From NCBI GenBank assembly GCA_025924215.1, contig JAICEJ010000008.1, positions 1 to 33,069 of the forward strand: 33,069 nucleotides of DNA, read 5' to 3'. The notes under the pieces were generated by a model, which saw nothing but the letters and a program-made list of their open reading frames with translations, did not search any database and was not told where the DNA came from. Positions 11,048-19,367 of the stretch are shown piece by piece. Position 1 is the stretch's first letter. Every line of letters starts with the position of its first letter. The translations under genes and the position numbers were made by a program. This DNA is from Candidatus Binatia bacterium (GTDB taxonomy: Bacteria; Desulfobacterota; Binatia; UBA9968).

Positions 11048-12643
11048 ATGGCGAGCCAAAAATACTACCGCGACTTCCGCGCCCATCTGAAGGAACTTGA
11101 GGACCGAGAAAAATTGATTCGAATCCGTCGAAGGATCGATAAAGATACTGAATTGATGCCATTGGTTCGGTGGCAATTTCGAGGGTTAGACGAAGAGCAG
11201 CGCAAAGCTTTTCTGTTTGAAAAGGTCGTTGATGCAAAAGGCAAGCAGTATTCAATGCCGGTGACGGTGGGAACGTTGGCCGCAACAACCGAGATCTATG
11301 CGATCGGTTTGATGTGCCGACCTGAGGAGATCCACGAGCGCTGGAACAAGGCCCAGCTGAGTCCCATCGAGCCGGAAAAAGTCGCTGCGGGGCCAGTTCA
11401 GGAAATGGTTTGGACCGACAAGGAGCTGTTGAACGGTCATGGATTGGATATGCTCCCGGTGCCGATCTCTACGCCCGGCTTCGATAATGCCCCCTATTTG
11501 ACTTCAGCCAACTGGATCACCAAAGACATTGAAACCGGCGTTTACAACATCGGCAATTATCGTAGTCAAATCAAATCTCCCGATCGCGCCGGCGGATTAT
11601 TCACATCGCAACACATGGGGCAACACTGGCGCAAGTGTAAGGACAAGGGTGTGCCCTTGCAGGCGGCGATCGCCATCGGTGTTATTCCTAGTATTGCCTA
11701 TGCCGCGACCGCAAAGATTGCCTACGATTTCGATGAATACCGACTTGCCGGCGGCTTGGCTGGTGAACCAGTTGAGTTAGTGCAATGTAAAACCGTCGAT
11801 CTTTTGGTGCCGGCCACTACGGAAATTGTCATCGAGGGAATGATCCCCACTGACTCCCTCGAGCCGGAAGGACCGTTTGGCGAATACCCCGGCTACATGG
11901 GACATCGTACCACTTCTCCCTATCTCGATGTGACTTGCATCACCCATCGAAGAGACGCAATCTATACGGCGCTGATGAGTCAGTTTCCGCCCAGCGAATC
12001 GAGCAAGATAAAGCATACGGGGACGGAGAAGATCCTATACAAATATCTGCGTCACGATAGCGGCAATGCTGCAGTGCTGGATGTGGCGCTTCACGATGAG
12101 GTAAGCGGAAGTGGGCAAGCCTACTGTGTGGTTAAGATGCGTAATGCGTCGAAAGCGGAGGCCTGGCGCGCCCTTAACGCATCAGCCGGGTTCACGGGCA
12201 GCTATGCCAAGGTCTGCATCGCGGTCGATGAGGACATTGATATTCACGACCCGGCAATGGTGAATTGGGCGATCTGTTTCAACGTTAGGCCGGAAGAGGA
12301 TATTTTTATTGCCAAAGGAAAGTCGCCGGGGTTGGATCCTTCCGCTCATCCGCCGGGGATGGAAAGCCTTAAAGTACGGATGGCTTCGATTAGCGCCTTA
12401 CTGATCAACGCAGTGCGGCCATGGCCCTACACCCCTGTGTCTCTGCCTCGCAAGGAATTCATGGATAGGTCGAGGGCCATCTGGGAAGAACTGGGTCTTC
12501 CCTCGCTCAAGCCACGCATGCCGTGGTACGGTTACAGTCTCGGTGCCTGGACAAAACAAGATGAAGAAGAAGCGGAACTCGCTGTCAAAGGCGAATACTT
12601 CGTGACAGGCGACAAGCAAAAGGGACAAAGAACCAAGCCGTAA
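11048..12643 (+). CDS. UbiD family decarboxylase (second paralog)
   Basis: NIGNYR and IVIEGMIPTDSLEPEGPFGEYPGYMG; likely ATG at 11048 (MASQKYYRDF); the track starts at 10940. Confidence 0.9.
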   Translation: MASQKYYRDFRAHLKELEDREKLIRIRRRIDKDTELMPLVRWQFRGLDEEQRKAFLFEKVVDAKGKQYSMPVTVGTLAATTEIYAIGLMCRPEEIHERWNKAQLSPIEPEKVAAGPVQEMVWTDKELLNGHGLDMLPVPISTPGFDNAPYLTSANWITKDIETGVYNIGNYRSQIKSPDRAGGLFTSQHMGQHWRKCKDKGVPLQAAIAIGVIPSIAYAATAKIAYDFDEYRLAGGLAGEPVELVQCKTVDLLVPATTEIVIEGMIPTDSLEPEGPFGEYPGYMGHRTTSPYLDVTCITHRRDAIYTALMSQFPPSESSKIKHTGTEKILYKYLRHDSGNAAVLDVALHDEVSGSGQAYCVVKMRNASKAEAWRALNASAGFTGSYAKVCIAVDEDIDIHDPAMVNWAICFNVRPEEDIFIAKGKSPGLDPSAHPPGMESLKVRMASISALLINAVRPWPYTPVSLPRKEFMDRSRAIWEELGLPSLKPRMPWYGYSLGAWTKQDEEEAELAVKGEYFVTGDKQKGQRTKP

Positions 12644-12756
12644 CGCTACAGTCCTAGCGAACACCTTGGAGTTGCTGTCTACCAATCACTACCGACTATC
12701 TGCAGCGATCAGGTCTCGTGATACAGCGACTCGCTGCTCGACAATCCTCGATCATT

Positions 12757-13506
12757 ATGAATTTTGATCCTACGCTGATTCTCGTGGGCATGGCCCTACT
12801 GTTTGCCGCTTTCGTCAAAGGAGCTTCGGGACTTGGGTTCCCGCTGATTGCCACACCCACGGTGGCTTTGTTGCTGGATATTCGCATAGCCATCACTATT
12901 CTGCTGATTCCCAACATCGTCATGGATGTTGCTCAAGTATTCCGCGACGGATTTCCCTTTGCCATTTTGCGACGCTTTGCCTGGTTTTTCCTTGCGACTA
13001 TCGCCGGAGTATTTCTTGGTACTGCAGTTCTGGTCAACCTGCCGCTCTGGGTATTGAACTTCTGCCTGGGTACCATGGTTTTGGTATTCGTCGCGTTCAA
13101 CTGGCTGAAGTTTGAATTCAGAATTACTCCTGGCCTGGAAAAACTGCTTTCAATCCCGGTCGGGTTTATCAGCGGCTTTCTCAATGGTGTTACCAATGCC
13201 GCCGGTCCGGCGCTAGCGATTTATCTCTACAGCCTGAGGTTAGAGAAACGTCAATTTATCAAATCGATCGCGACAATCTTCGTGTTCACGAAATTGAGCC
13301 AATTGGCTGCTGTCTCGAGCTGGAATCTGTTTAATGCCTCAACTTTGATGTTGTCACTGCAGGTTACGCTATTCACTCTCGTCGGCTTCTATGTGGGTAT
13401 CAAAACGCAAGACCGAATCAACCAACAAACCTTCAATCGAGCTCTCTTGATCCTGCTGTTTGCCATCGGGGTAGCGCTTCTTGTGCGCGCGCTAACTCAG
13501 CCGTAA
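12757..13506 (+). CDS. TauE/SafE-type sulfite/anion exporter family membrane protein
   Basis: Multiple TM helices; FVKGASGLGFPLIATP and GFISGFLNGVTNAAGPALAIY duplicated-half motifs. Confidence 0.82.
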   Translation: MNFDPTLILVGMALLFAAFVKGASGLGFPLIATPTVALLLDIRIAITILLIPNIVMDVAQVFRDGFPFAILRRFAWFFLATIAGVFLGTAVLVNLPLWVLNFCLGTMVLVFVAFNWLKFEFRITPGLEKLLSIPVGFISGFLNGVTNAAGPALAIYLYSLRLEKRQFIKSIATIFVFTKLSQLAAVSSWNLFNASTLMLSLQVTLFTLVGFYVGIKTQDRINQQTFNRALLILLFAIGVALLVRALTQP

Positions 13507-13560
13507 TCCTGAGAGGCGTCGGTGCGATGCTGCCGCAGTCGGTCGAGCGTGGGGACGGAT

Positions 13561-14280
13561 TTACAACGCTGGAGCAAAAAGATTATCGGGTAATCCCCGA
13601 ACGTATTCGACTGTTTCCTGAAGTGAGATGACATCCGCATACTTCATCGCCATGTCGAAGAGATTGATCTTGTGCGATGCCTGGCCACGATCAAAAACGC
13701 AGTCTTCCACCACCGAAACTTTCAAATTGTAGGAAAACGCGTCGATGACGCTCGCACGAACGCAGCCGCTAGTCGTAGTGCCAGTGACCAAAACGCTGTC
13801 GGCGTGAACCTCGTTTAGCATGCTCATCAAAGGTGTGCCGAAGAAGGCGCTGGGTTTTTGTTTGCGTACAACGATGTCTCCTCCTCGAGGAGCGATTTCC
13901 GCGACAATGTCGTTGCCCTTATCCCAAGTATCGGTCATGTCCTCCGTCGAGCGACTATTCTTAGCTTGCCAGCGGCCGAAGGCAACTGCGTTGGTTCGAT
14001 CATCGTGGCCGGTAGTATAGAAAGTCGGCAGATGTTTCTTTCTACATTCGGTAAGTAGTTCGCCGATACGGTGAACGCCTTCCCAACCTTCGGCACCACA
14101 GCTGTTGCGAAAACGTTTGATTGAATCGAGAATGGGCTCCGGCTTATCACCGACGAAGTTGTAATTAACATCGATTACCAAGACCGCAGGTCTCTGTCCG
14201 AATCCAGCGCGTTTACCGTAGCCGGATTTAGAAAAAACTTCTTTGTCTCTATCGGTTAGCATATCGTCCCAACTTGCCAT
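13561..14280 (-). CDS. Isochorismatase-like cysteine hydrolase
   Basis: LVIDVNYNF (Asp), VVRKQKPSAFFGTPL (Lys), VTGTTTSGCVRASVIDA (Cys) triad; GGAGG upstream of ATG. Confidence 0.88.
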   Translation of the reverse strand: MASWDDMLTDRDKEVFSKSGYGKRAGFGQRPAVLVIDVNYNFVGDKPEPILDSIKRFRNSCGAEGWEGVHRIGELLTECRKKHLPTFYTTGHDDRTNAVAFGRWQAKNSRSTEDMTDTWDKGNDIVAEIAPRGGDIVVRKQKPSAFFGTPLMSMLNEVHADSVLVTGTTTSGCVRASVIDAFSYNLKVSVVEDCVFDRGQASHKINLFDMAMKYADVISLQETVEYVRGLPDNLFAPAL

Positions 14281-14372
14281 TCTTGCGCCTCCGTGAATGA
14301 GCTATACCCGGCCAGATCATAACAAACGGTTGCCTTTGTCAACCATCTTTTCGTTCATGCCTGCGCAAGCCA

Positions 14373-14402
14373 TTGACGCTTTGAGAGAGTTTCCTTTATA
14401 AC
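14373..14402 (+). promoter_or_regulatory. Sigma70-type promoter TTGACG-N18-TATAAC for the methyltransferase gene
   Basis: -35 at 14373-14378, -10 at 14397-14402, about 36 nt before the start codon. Confidence 0.5.
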
Positions 14403-14437
14403 CAGCGAGTGCGATTCTCGTTGTATAGGATTGAACA

Positions 14438-14989
14438 GTGGCTATGAAAACCTTCTTGCGAAGCCTGTTGGGCCTTTACCTGCTTGCCGTCTTAGGCGCT
14501 TGCGCCATCCCACGGTGGACGGACGGCGAAGTTCCATTTGTACCGACGCCAGTTGGGGTGGTCGATAGGATGTTGGAGATGGCGCGGGTGACCTCCGCAG
14601 ACGTGATCTACGATCTCGGCAGCGGGGACGGCGTGATTATCATTCGCGCGGCCCAAATGTTTGGGGCGCGAGGAGTTGGCATCGAGATCGATGCTGATCT
14701 TGTGCGTAAAGCTCAAGCCAATGCATTTAGAGAGAAGGTCGAGCATCTCACGGAGTTCCGTGTGCAGGATGCGCTGTCAGTGGATGTGTCTGAAGCAACG
14801 GTTGTGACGCTATACATGTTACCGGAATTCAACGCCAAGTTGCGGCCGATTCTCGACCGACAGTTAAAACCCGGGGCCAGAGTCATATCGCATGATTTTC
14901 CTGTGGAGGGTTGGGTGCCCGATCGCACAGAGCGGGTCAACGGCGACTTTCTTCACGATCACACAATTCTATTATTCGAGATCCGGTGA
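14438..14989 (+). CDS. Class I SAM-dependent methyltransferase with N-terminal lipobox-like signal
   Basis: DVIYDLGSGDGVIIIRAA...GIEIDADL SAM-binding motif; N-terminus LLGLYLLAVLGAC; GTG 14438 or ATG 14444. Confidence 0.82.
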   Translation: MAMKTFLRSLLGLYLLAVLGACAIPRWTDGEVPFVPTPVGVVDRMLEMARVTSADVIYDLGSGDGVIIIRAAQMFGARGVGIEIDADLVRKAQANAFREKVEHLTEFRVQDALSVDVSEATVVTLYMLPEFNAKLRPILDRQLKPGARVISHDFPVEGWVPDRTERVNGDFLHDHTILLFEIR

Positions 14990-15199
14990 TGAGCCGTATT
15001 AGGAATTGTACGAAGTGCAATTTAACCTGAATAAGTTGACGTAGCGGTGTTCTTGGATGGTCGGATCCCGAAAACAATTGCTGAATGTGTAATCGGCACG
15101 GCCTCCGATACTGTTACGAATCAGGTCCGTAATCGATTGCTAAGTCGCCACGTCTAGTTCGAGAGCTATCGTCCTGACTTGTCCGGGATGATGGGCTAC

Positions 15200-15556
15200 C
15201 TAATATTCATTTCGTTGGCGTTCCAGGCGTTGGATAGTCTGCCGGTTTCGGGTGATTTCAGCCTGATTTCTTTGGATTTGCTGTTGCTGCTGGTAATTGG
15301 TGATCTCCTGACCTTGCAGTTGGTCTCCCACCAGCGCGCCGGCGCCAAGACCGAAGGCTCCGCCGATTGCTGCTCCGGCACCCGGATGGCCAACAGCGGC
15401 GCCGATGAGCCCCCCTGTCGCGGCGCCGCCAAGCGCTCCGATTCCAGCCCCCTTTTCACGTGTGGACAAAGAGCCACCGGCACAGCCGGTCACTAACATT
15501 GTTCCGGCCAACACAAAAATTTTGACACTCCCGAAAGATTTTTTCGCTGTATGCAT
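15200..15556 (-). CDS. Glycine-zipper lipoprotein (YMGG-like / OmpA-associated glycine-zipper type)
   Basis: Lipobox LVTGC; GAGIGALGGAATGGLIGAAVGHPGAGAAIGGAFG repeats; Q-rich coiled tail; AAAGGAAAA RBS. Confidence 0.82.
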   Translation of the reverse strand: MHTAKKSFGSVKIFVLAGTMLVTGCAGGSLSTREKGAGIGALGGAATGGLIGAAVGHPGAGAAIGGAFGLGAGALVGDQLQGQEITNYQQQQQIQRNQAEITRNRQTIQRLERQRNEY

Positions 15557-15575
15557 AATCTTTTTCCTTTCTGTA

Positions 15576-15890
15576 TCATGAGCGTCCTAAAAAACGTTTG
15601 CTAGCCTTGCCGCTTGCTTTATTGTTCCGACCGGTTTGTTTCGGAGTGGTCGATAAGCGTTCCCGGCCGTGTACACCGTCGCTCTTATCGGAGCGCACCC
15701 AGCCGCGGGCCGGGTCGGCCGACCACTGCGGGGCTTCGTCGGTGCTTTGTTTGCTACTGTGCTTGTTAGAAATCGTGCCACGCTGCTTATGCGGGTTTTC
15801 CCCCTCGCCAGCAGCAAGGAGGGAGCTTGTTACGTTGGCCAGTAGCAGATTTGCGATTGCTAGCACCGCTATGTAGCTGGCTACCTTCAT
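15576..15890 (-). CDS. Small secreted basic hypothetical protein
   Basis: 104 aa with signal peptide (MKVASYIAVLAIANLLLANVTSSLLAAGE); tightly packed between 15902-16069 (11-nt gap) and the glycine-zipper gene (19-nt gap). Confidence 0.6.
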   Translation of the reverse strand: MKVASYIAVLAIANLLLANVTSSLLAAGEGENPHKQRGTISNKHSSKQSTDEAPQWSADPARGWVRSDKSDGVHGRERLSTTPKQTGRNNKASGKASKRFLGRS

Positions 15891-15901
15891 AAAACATTTG
15901 A

Positions 15902-16069
15902 TTAAGCTTTTTTTGCTTCCATCGTGCTCATAGTCACAGCTGCGATCGCGTGCGCGGCTGCTGACGGCTGAGCGAGTTTGTTCATATCAATTTTTTCGAT
16001 GTTGTCGTTAAAGCAACGAACGATCGCATTAAGTAACCCCATGACTTCAATAAAATGATCTGATTGCAT
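15902..16069 (-). CDS. 55-aa small protein absent from the ORF track: MQSDHFIEVMGLLNAIVRCFNDNIEKIDMNKLAQPSAAAHAIAAVTMSTMEAKKA
   Basis: AAGGAGGA at 16083-16076, 6 nt before ATG at 16069; open to TAA (complement 15902-15904); downstream of a sigma54 promoter. Confidence 0.7.
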   Translation of the reverse strand: MQSDHFIEVMGLLNAIVRCFNDNIEKIDMNKLAQPSAAAHAIAAVTMSTMEAKKA

Positions 16070-16104
16070 ATCGAATCCTCCTTAAGCTCTCGGGGAGCCT
16101 GTCA

Positions 16105-16121
16105 AAGCAACTCAAATGCCA
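16105..16121 (-). promoter_or_regulatory. Sigma-54 (-24/-12) promoter TGGCATTTGAGTTGCTT
   Basis: GG-N10-GC spacing with TGGCA and TTGCT blocks; predicted start near 16095, 26 nt upstream of the 55-aa ORF; next to a sigma54 activator gene. Confidence 0.72.
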
Positions 16122-16383
16122 CAATAAAAAATATTATAGATCGGCTATTTACGGTCTTCGCCATGTTGTCGGGGAGCGGTAGAAAAGCGGTAAAAAGGTC
16201 AGGGTCAGGAAAGAAATACGTGATCAAGCAACCCGAGTAATAATAGCCATTGCCGAAGCCAATCCTTCACACCTATCCAACAGTATTCTCTTTCACACCA
16301 TCAGCCGCACGCAGCAGGGGAGTATCGTCACTGGAGACGACGACAAAAAATGCACGTCAGAGTTTCGAACTATCGGAAGAGTT

Positions 16384-17739
16384 TTATGCTTTGCCGTAGA
16401 GCGCGAGCTTGGCGCTCAAAGTTTTCGGGGTAATACCAAGTAGGCGCGCAGCTTGGGTTTTGTTGCCTTCGCTCGCGGCTAATGCCTTTTCAATTGCTTG
16501 ACGTTCGGCTTCTGCCAGAGACATAGGTGCCAATTCAGATTTTTCTTCGACCACCGCTTTGAGGCAGAACTGCTCAAAATCTCTGGCCGTCAAAGTCGGG
16601 CCTGGAGATAAGACCGAGAGACGTTCCATGGCATTGCGTAACTCTCGCACGTTGCCAGGCCAGGAGTGAGCTTGCAGTGCAGTTGTGTAATCTGCCGCCC
16701 ACTCTGGTACCGGCCGGTGGTATTTCGTGGCGAAGAATTCGAGAAAATAATTTGCGAGCAGCGCGATATCCTCGCAACGTTGCCGCAGCGGCGGTAGTTC
16801 AAGATGAAAAACGCTCAGTCGATAAAAGAGATCCTGTCGCAGTTTGCTTTCTTTAACCGCGCTTGCGGGCTCGCGATTGGTGGCTGCCACTACTCTCACC
16901 GACACAGGAATATTTGCATTGCCGCCGATGCGCCGCACCTGCCGTTCTTCCAGAACTCGAAGAAATTTGGCCTGAACCTCCATGGGCATCTCAGTAATCT
17001 CATCGAGAAAGAGTGTGCCGCCGTCAGTTTGTTCGAAACAACCCGGGTGTCGTTCAATAGCATTGGTAAAGGCGCCTTTCTCGTGGCCGAAAAGCTCGCT
17101 TTCCATCAATGTTGCGGAAATGGCTGCGCAGTTAAGCGCAAAAAAAGTAGCCTCACGCCTCGGTGAAAGGTCGTGCAATGTTTGGGCGACGAGTTCTTTG
17201 CCGGTGCCGCTCTCGCCGCTGATTAAAACCGACGCATCAGTGGCGGCAATCTGGCCGATCTGCTGGTAGAGCTGACGCATGGGCGCGGATTTGCCGATGA
17301 GCGAGCCGTAAGAACCTAACGGCGACTCGAGTTTGTGGCGTAGTGCAACGGCTTCGCGAGCAAGCGCAACCTGCTTCAGAGCCTTCTCAAGCGTGATTCG
17401 CAGTCGCTCAGGCTCGAGCGGCTTGGGTAAATAGTCATAGGCGCCGAGCTTGATGGCTTGCACTGCGGTATCCACGGTCGCCTGACCAGTGACAAAGACA
17501 ACCGCAATTTGCCGCACCCGTTCTCCCAACGATTCGACGAATTGAAGTCCGCTCATGCCAGGCATCATGAGATCGGTGACGATGGCATGGGGTAATTCTT
17601 TATCGCAGCTTTTCAGGGCGGCAGCTCCGTCGGCAGCATCGAAAGTATTGTAGCCCCAGCTTTGAAGCAGCGCCGTCAAGCCTTGGCGGGTGACGGAGTC
17701 ATCATCGACTACAAGAACAACGGCGCGCGGGCGAGCCAT
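16384..17739 (-). CDS. NtrC-family sigma-54-dependent response regulator
   Basis: REC domain (VTDLMMPGMSG), Walker A GESGTGKE, GAFTNA loop, Walker B GGTLFLDEI, C-terminal Fis-type HTH (NKTQAARLLGITPKTLSAKL). Confidence 0.95.
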   Translation of the reverse strand: MARPRAVVLVVDDDSVTRQGLTALLQSWGYNTFDAADGAAALKSCDKELPHAIVTDLMMPGMSGLQFVESLGERVRQIAVVFVTGQATVDTAVQAIKLGAYDYLPKPLEPERLRITLEKALKQVALAREAVALRHKLESPLGSYGSLIGKSAPMRQLYQQIGQIAATDASVLISGESGTGKELVAQTLHDLSPRREATFFALNCAAISATLMESELFGHEKGAFTNAIERHPGCFEQTDGGTLFLDEITEMPMEVQAKFLRVLEERQVRRIGGNANIPVSVRVVAATNREPASAVKESKLRQDLFYRLSVFHLELPPLRQRCEDIALLANYFLEFFATKYHRPVPEWAADYTTALQAHSWPGNVRELRNAMERLSVLSPGPTLTARDFEQFCLKAVVEEKSELAPMSLAEAERQAIEKALAASEGNKTQAARLLGITPKTLSAKLALYGKA

Positions 17740-17741
17740 AA

Positions 17742-19274
17742 TCAGCTAGGCTCCAGCGGAAGAATCAAGCGAAAGGTGGCGCCATGACCGTTGCCCTGAT
17801 AGGTCAATGATCCGCCGTGCGCTTCGACGATCAATTGGCTTAGCGGCAACCCGATACCGCTGCCCGAGATTTTTGTCGTTTTGCCAAATTCGAAAAGCTC
17901 CGGTTCTTGCTCCGGTGAGACTCCGGGTCCAGCATCGTTAATATCCACCATTACTCGAGAGTCATCCTTCTCTGCCATAACGCGGATCTCGCCTCCATCC
18001 GGCTGCGCCTCCATGGCATTGCGCAGCAAATTATCGAAGGCTTGGCGCAATCGAGTCGCATCTCCTTGGACTCGCCATGGTCCTTGAAGCCGTTCCTGGA
18101 CAAGGCTAATGTTTTGGGCTACGCAAGCTGACCCGATCGCTTCCAAGCTAGTCTTTAGAACTTCAGCTAGATCCACCGGTTTATGCTCCATATTCACGGG
18201 AGCGGAATAATCTGTGAAATCTCGTATCAGCCGATTCACTTGGCGCAGGCTCGAATCGAGCGCTGCAATGCAACGGTGCTGCTGATCGATTGCACCATTG
18301 GACTCTTCGGTAGATTGCGCCGGACTGCGCAGGAGCTCGAGATGAATAGCTAGGGCGTTCAGCGGCGTTCGGACTTCGTGCGCCAGAGTGCGCGCGGCAA
18401 GCGCCAACCGTTGTGCAGGTGCGGGTGCGGCAACCTTCTTCCGCTGCTTCATCACCAGACGATCGATAAGATCCAAGCTAGTGCCGACTTCGTCCTCTCT
18501 GGCATACTCGGGACGAGCGGCGTAAGTTCCCGCTTCCGCTTGGCGGAGAGTTTCGCTGATAATGCTAAACCGGCGCGTATAAAGTGCGGTGGTAAGAAAT
18601 GCGCTAAGCAGAGCGATGCCGCCACCCAACGCAAATAGTAGAGTTAGCTGTCGCCACATGCCGGTCAGAAGCTCAGTCCAGTCGGCTGGATTGATCCATA
18701 GGCGCAATCCGCCTGGGCCGCGCGCCCCCTCCGGCATCTGCAACGGCACCATTACATCATAATAGGTTGCTTTGCCTTGAGTTCGAGAATTGATCAGGGT
18801 AACTCCGCGACGCAACGCTTCATGGAACTGCGCATCTCTGTACGCTTCCGCGTCTTCCTGTCCCGCTGAGCTATAAAGGACCATTCCCTCGGCATTTAGG
18901 ACCCACATCGCCTCGATACTACCGCTTCGATCAACGTAAGCGCGCATGAGTCCTTTCACTTCCTCATGGCGCGATGGCCTGCGGACGGTGGTTTGTTGCC
19001 GGTTTGCGCTGCTTTTGCCGGGGAATATATTTCCCAGAAAACTCCAAAACGAGGATGATTGCGTTCGCGACGGCCCGGTTTGAACGATAACCGGCCGTTG
19101 TTTCAGGCTATCGGCTAAGGCGATTTCAACCTGGCGCGCCATTAGCAGTGCCGTTTGTAGTGTGGCCTCGGTAGTAAGCCGTTGCGCGATCAGCCAGACA
19201 CCCGCGGCGAACAGACCCGATATGATGAGTATGGTGCCCAGGAAAACCGCTATTTGCTGCTGCCGCAAACTCAT
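17742..19274 (-). CDS. Membrane sensor histidine kinase, cognate of the adjacent regulator
   Basis: Two TM segments flanking an extracytoplasmic domain, HAMP-like region, LAHEVRTPLNALAIHLELL H-box, SGSGIGLPLSQ; ATG at 19274 or TTG at 19310. Confidence 0.92.
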   Translation of the reverse strand: MSLRQQQIAVFLGTILIISGLFAAGVWLIAQRLTTEATLQTALLMARQVEIALADSLKQRPVIVQTGPSRTQSSSFWSFLGNIFPGKSSANRQQTTVRRPSRHEEVKGLMRAYVDRSGSIEAMWVLNAEGMVLYSSAGQEDAEAYRDAQFHEALRRGVTLINSRTQGKATYYDVMVPLQMPEGARGPGGLRLWINPADWTELLTGMWRQLTLLFALGGGIALLSAFLTTALYTRRFSIISETLRQAEAGTYAARPEYAREDEVGTSLDLIDRLVMKQRKKVAAPAPAQRLALAARTLAHEVRTPLNALAIHLELLRSPAQSTEESNGAIDQQHRCIAALDSSLRQVNRLIRDFTDYSAPVNMEHKPVDLAEVLKTSLEAIGSACVAQNISLVQERLQGPWRVQGDATRLRQAFDNLLRNAMEAQPDGGEIRVMAEKDDSRVMVDINDAGPGVSPEQEPELFEFGKTTKISGSGIGLPLSQLIVEAHGGSLTYQGNGHGATFRLILPLEPS

Positions 19275-19367
19275 GCCGGCGCAGGATAACAGATCGTCCA
19301 AAGCCAGCAAAGTTGAACTCCTGGCCGAACTTGCGCCTCTAGCACCTTTGCTGCATAGTTAATTCTT

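Noticed and set aside
15598-15876. 92-aa plus-strand ORF antisense to the secreted 104-aa protein
   Set aside because: No RBS or recognisable domain; the minus-strand ORF has a signal peptide and operon context
19332-19348. TGGCCGAACTTGCG as a second sigma-54 promoter ahead of moaA
   Set aside because: GG to GC spacing is N8 rather than N10
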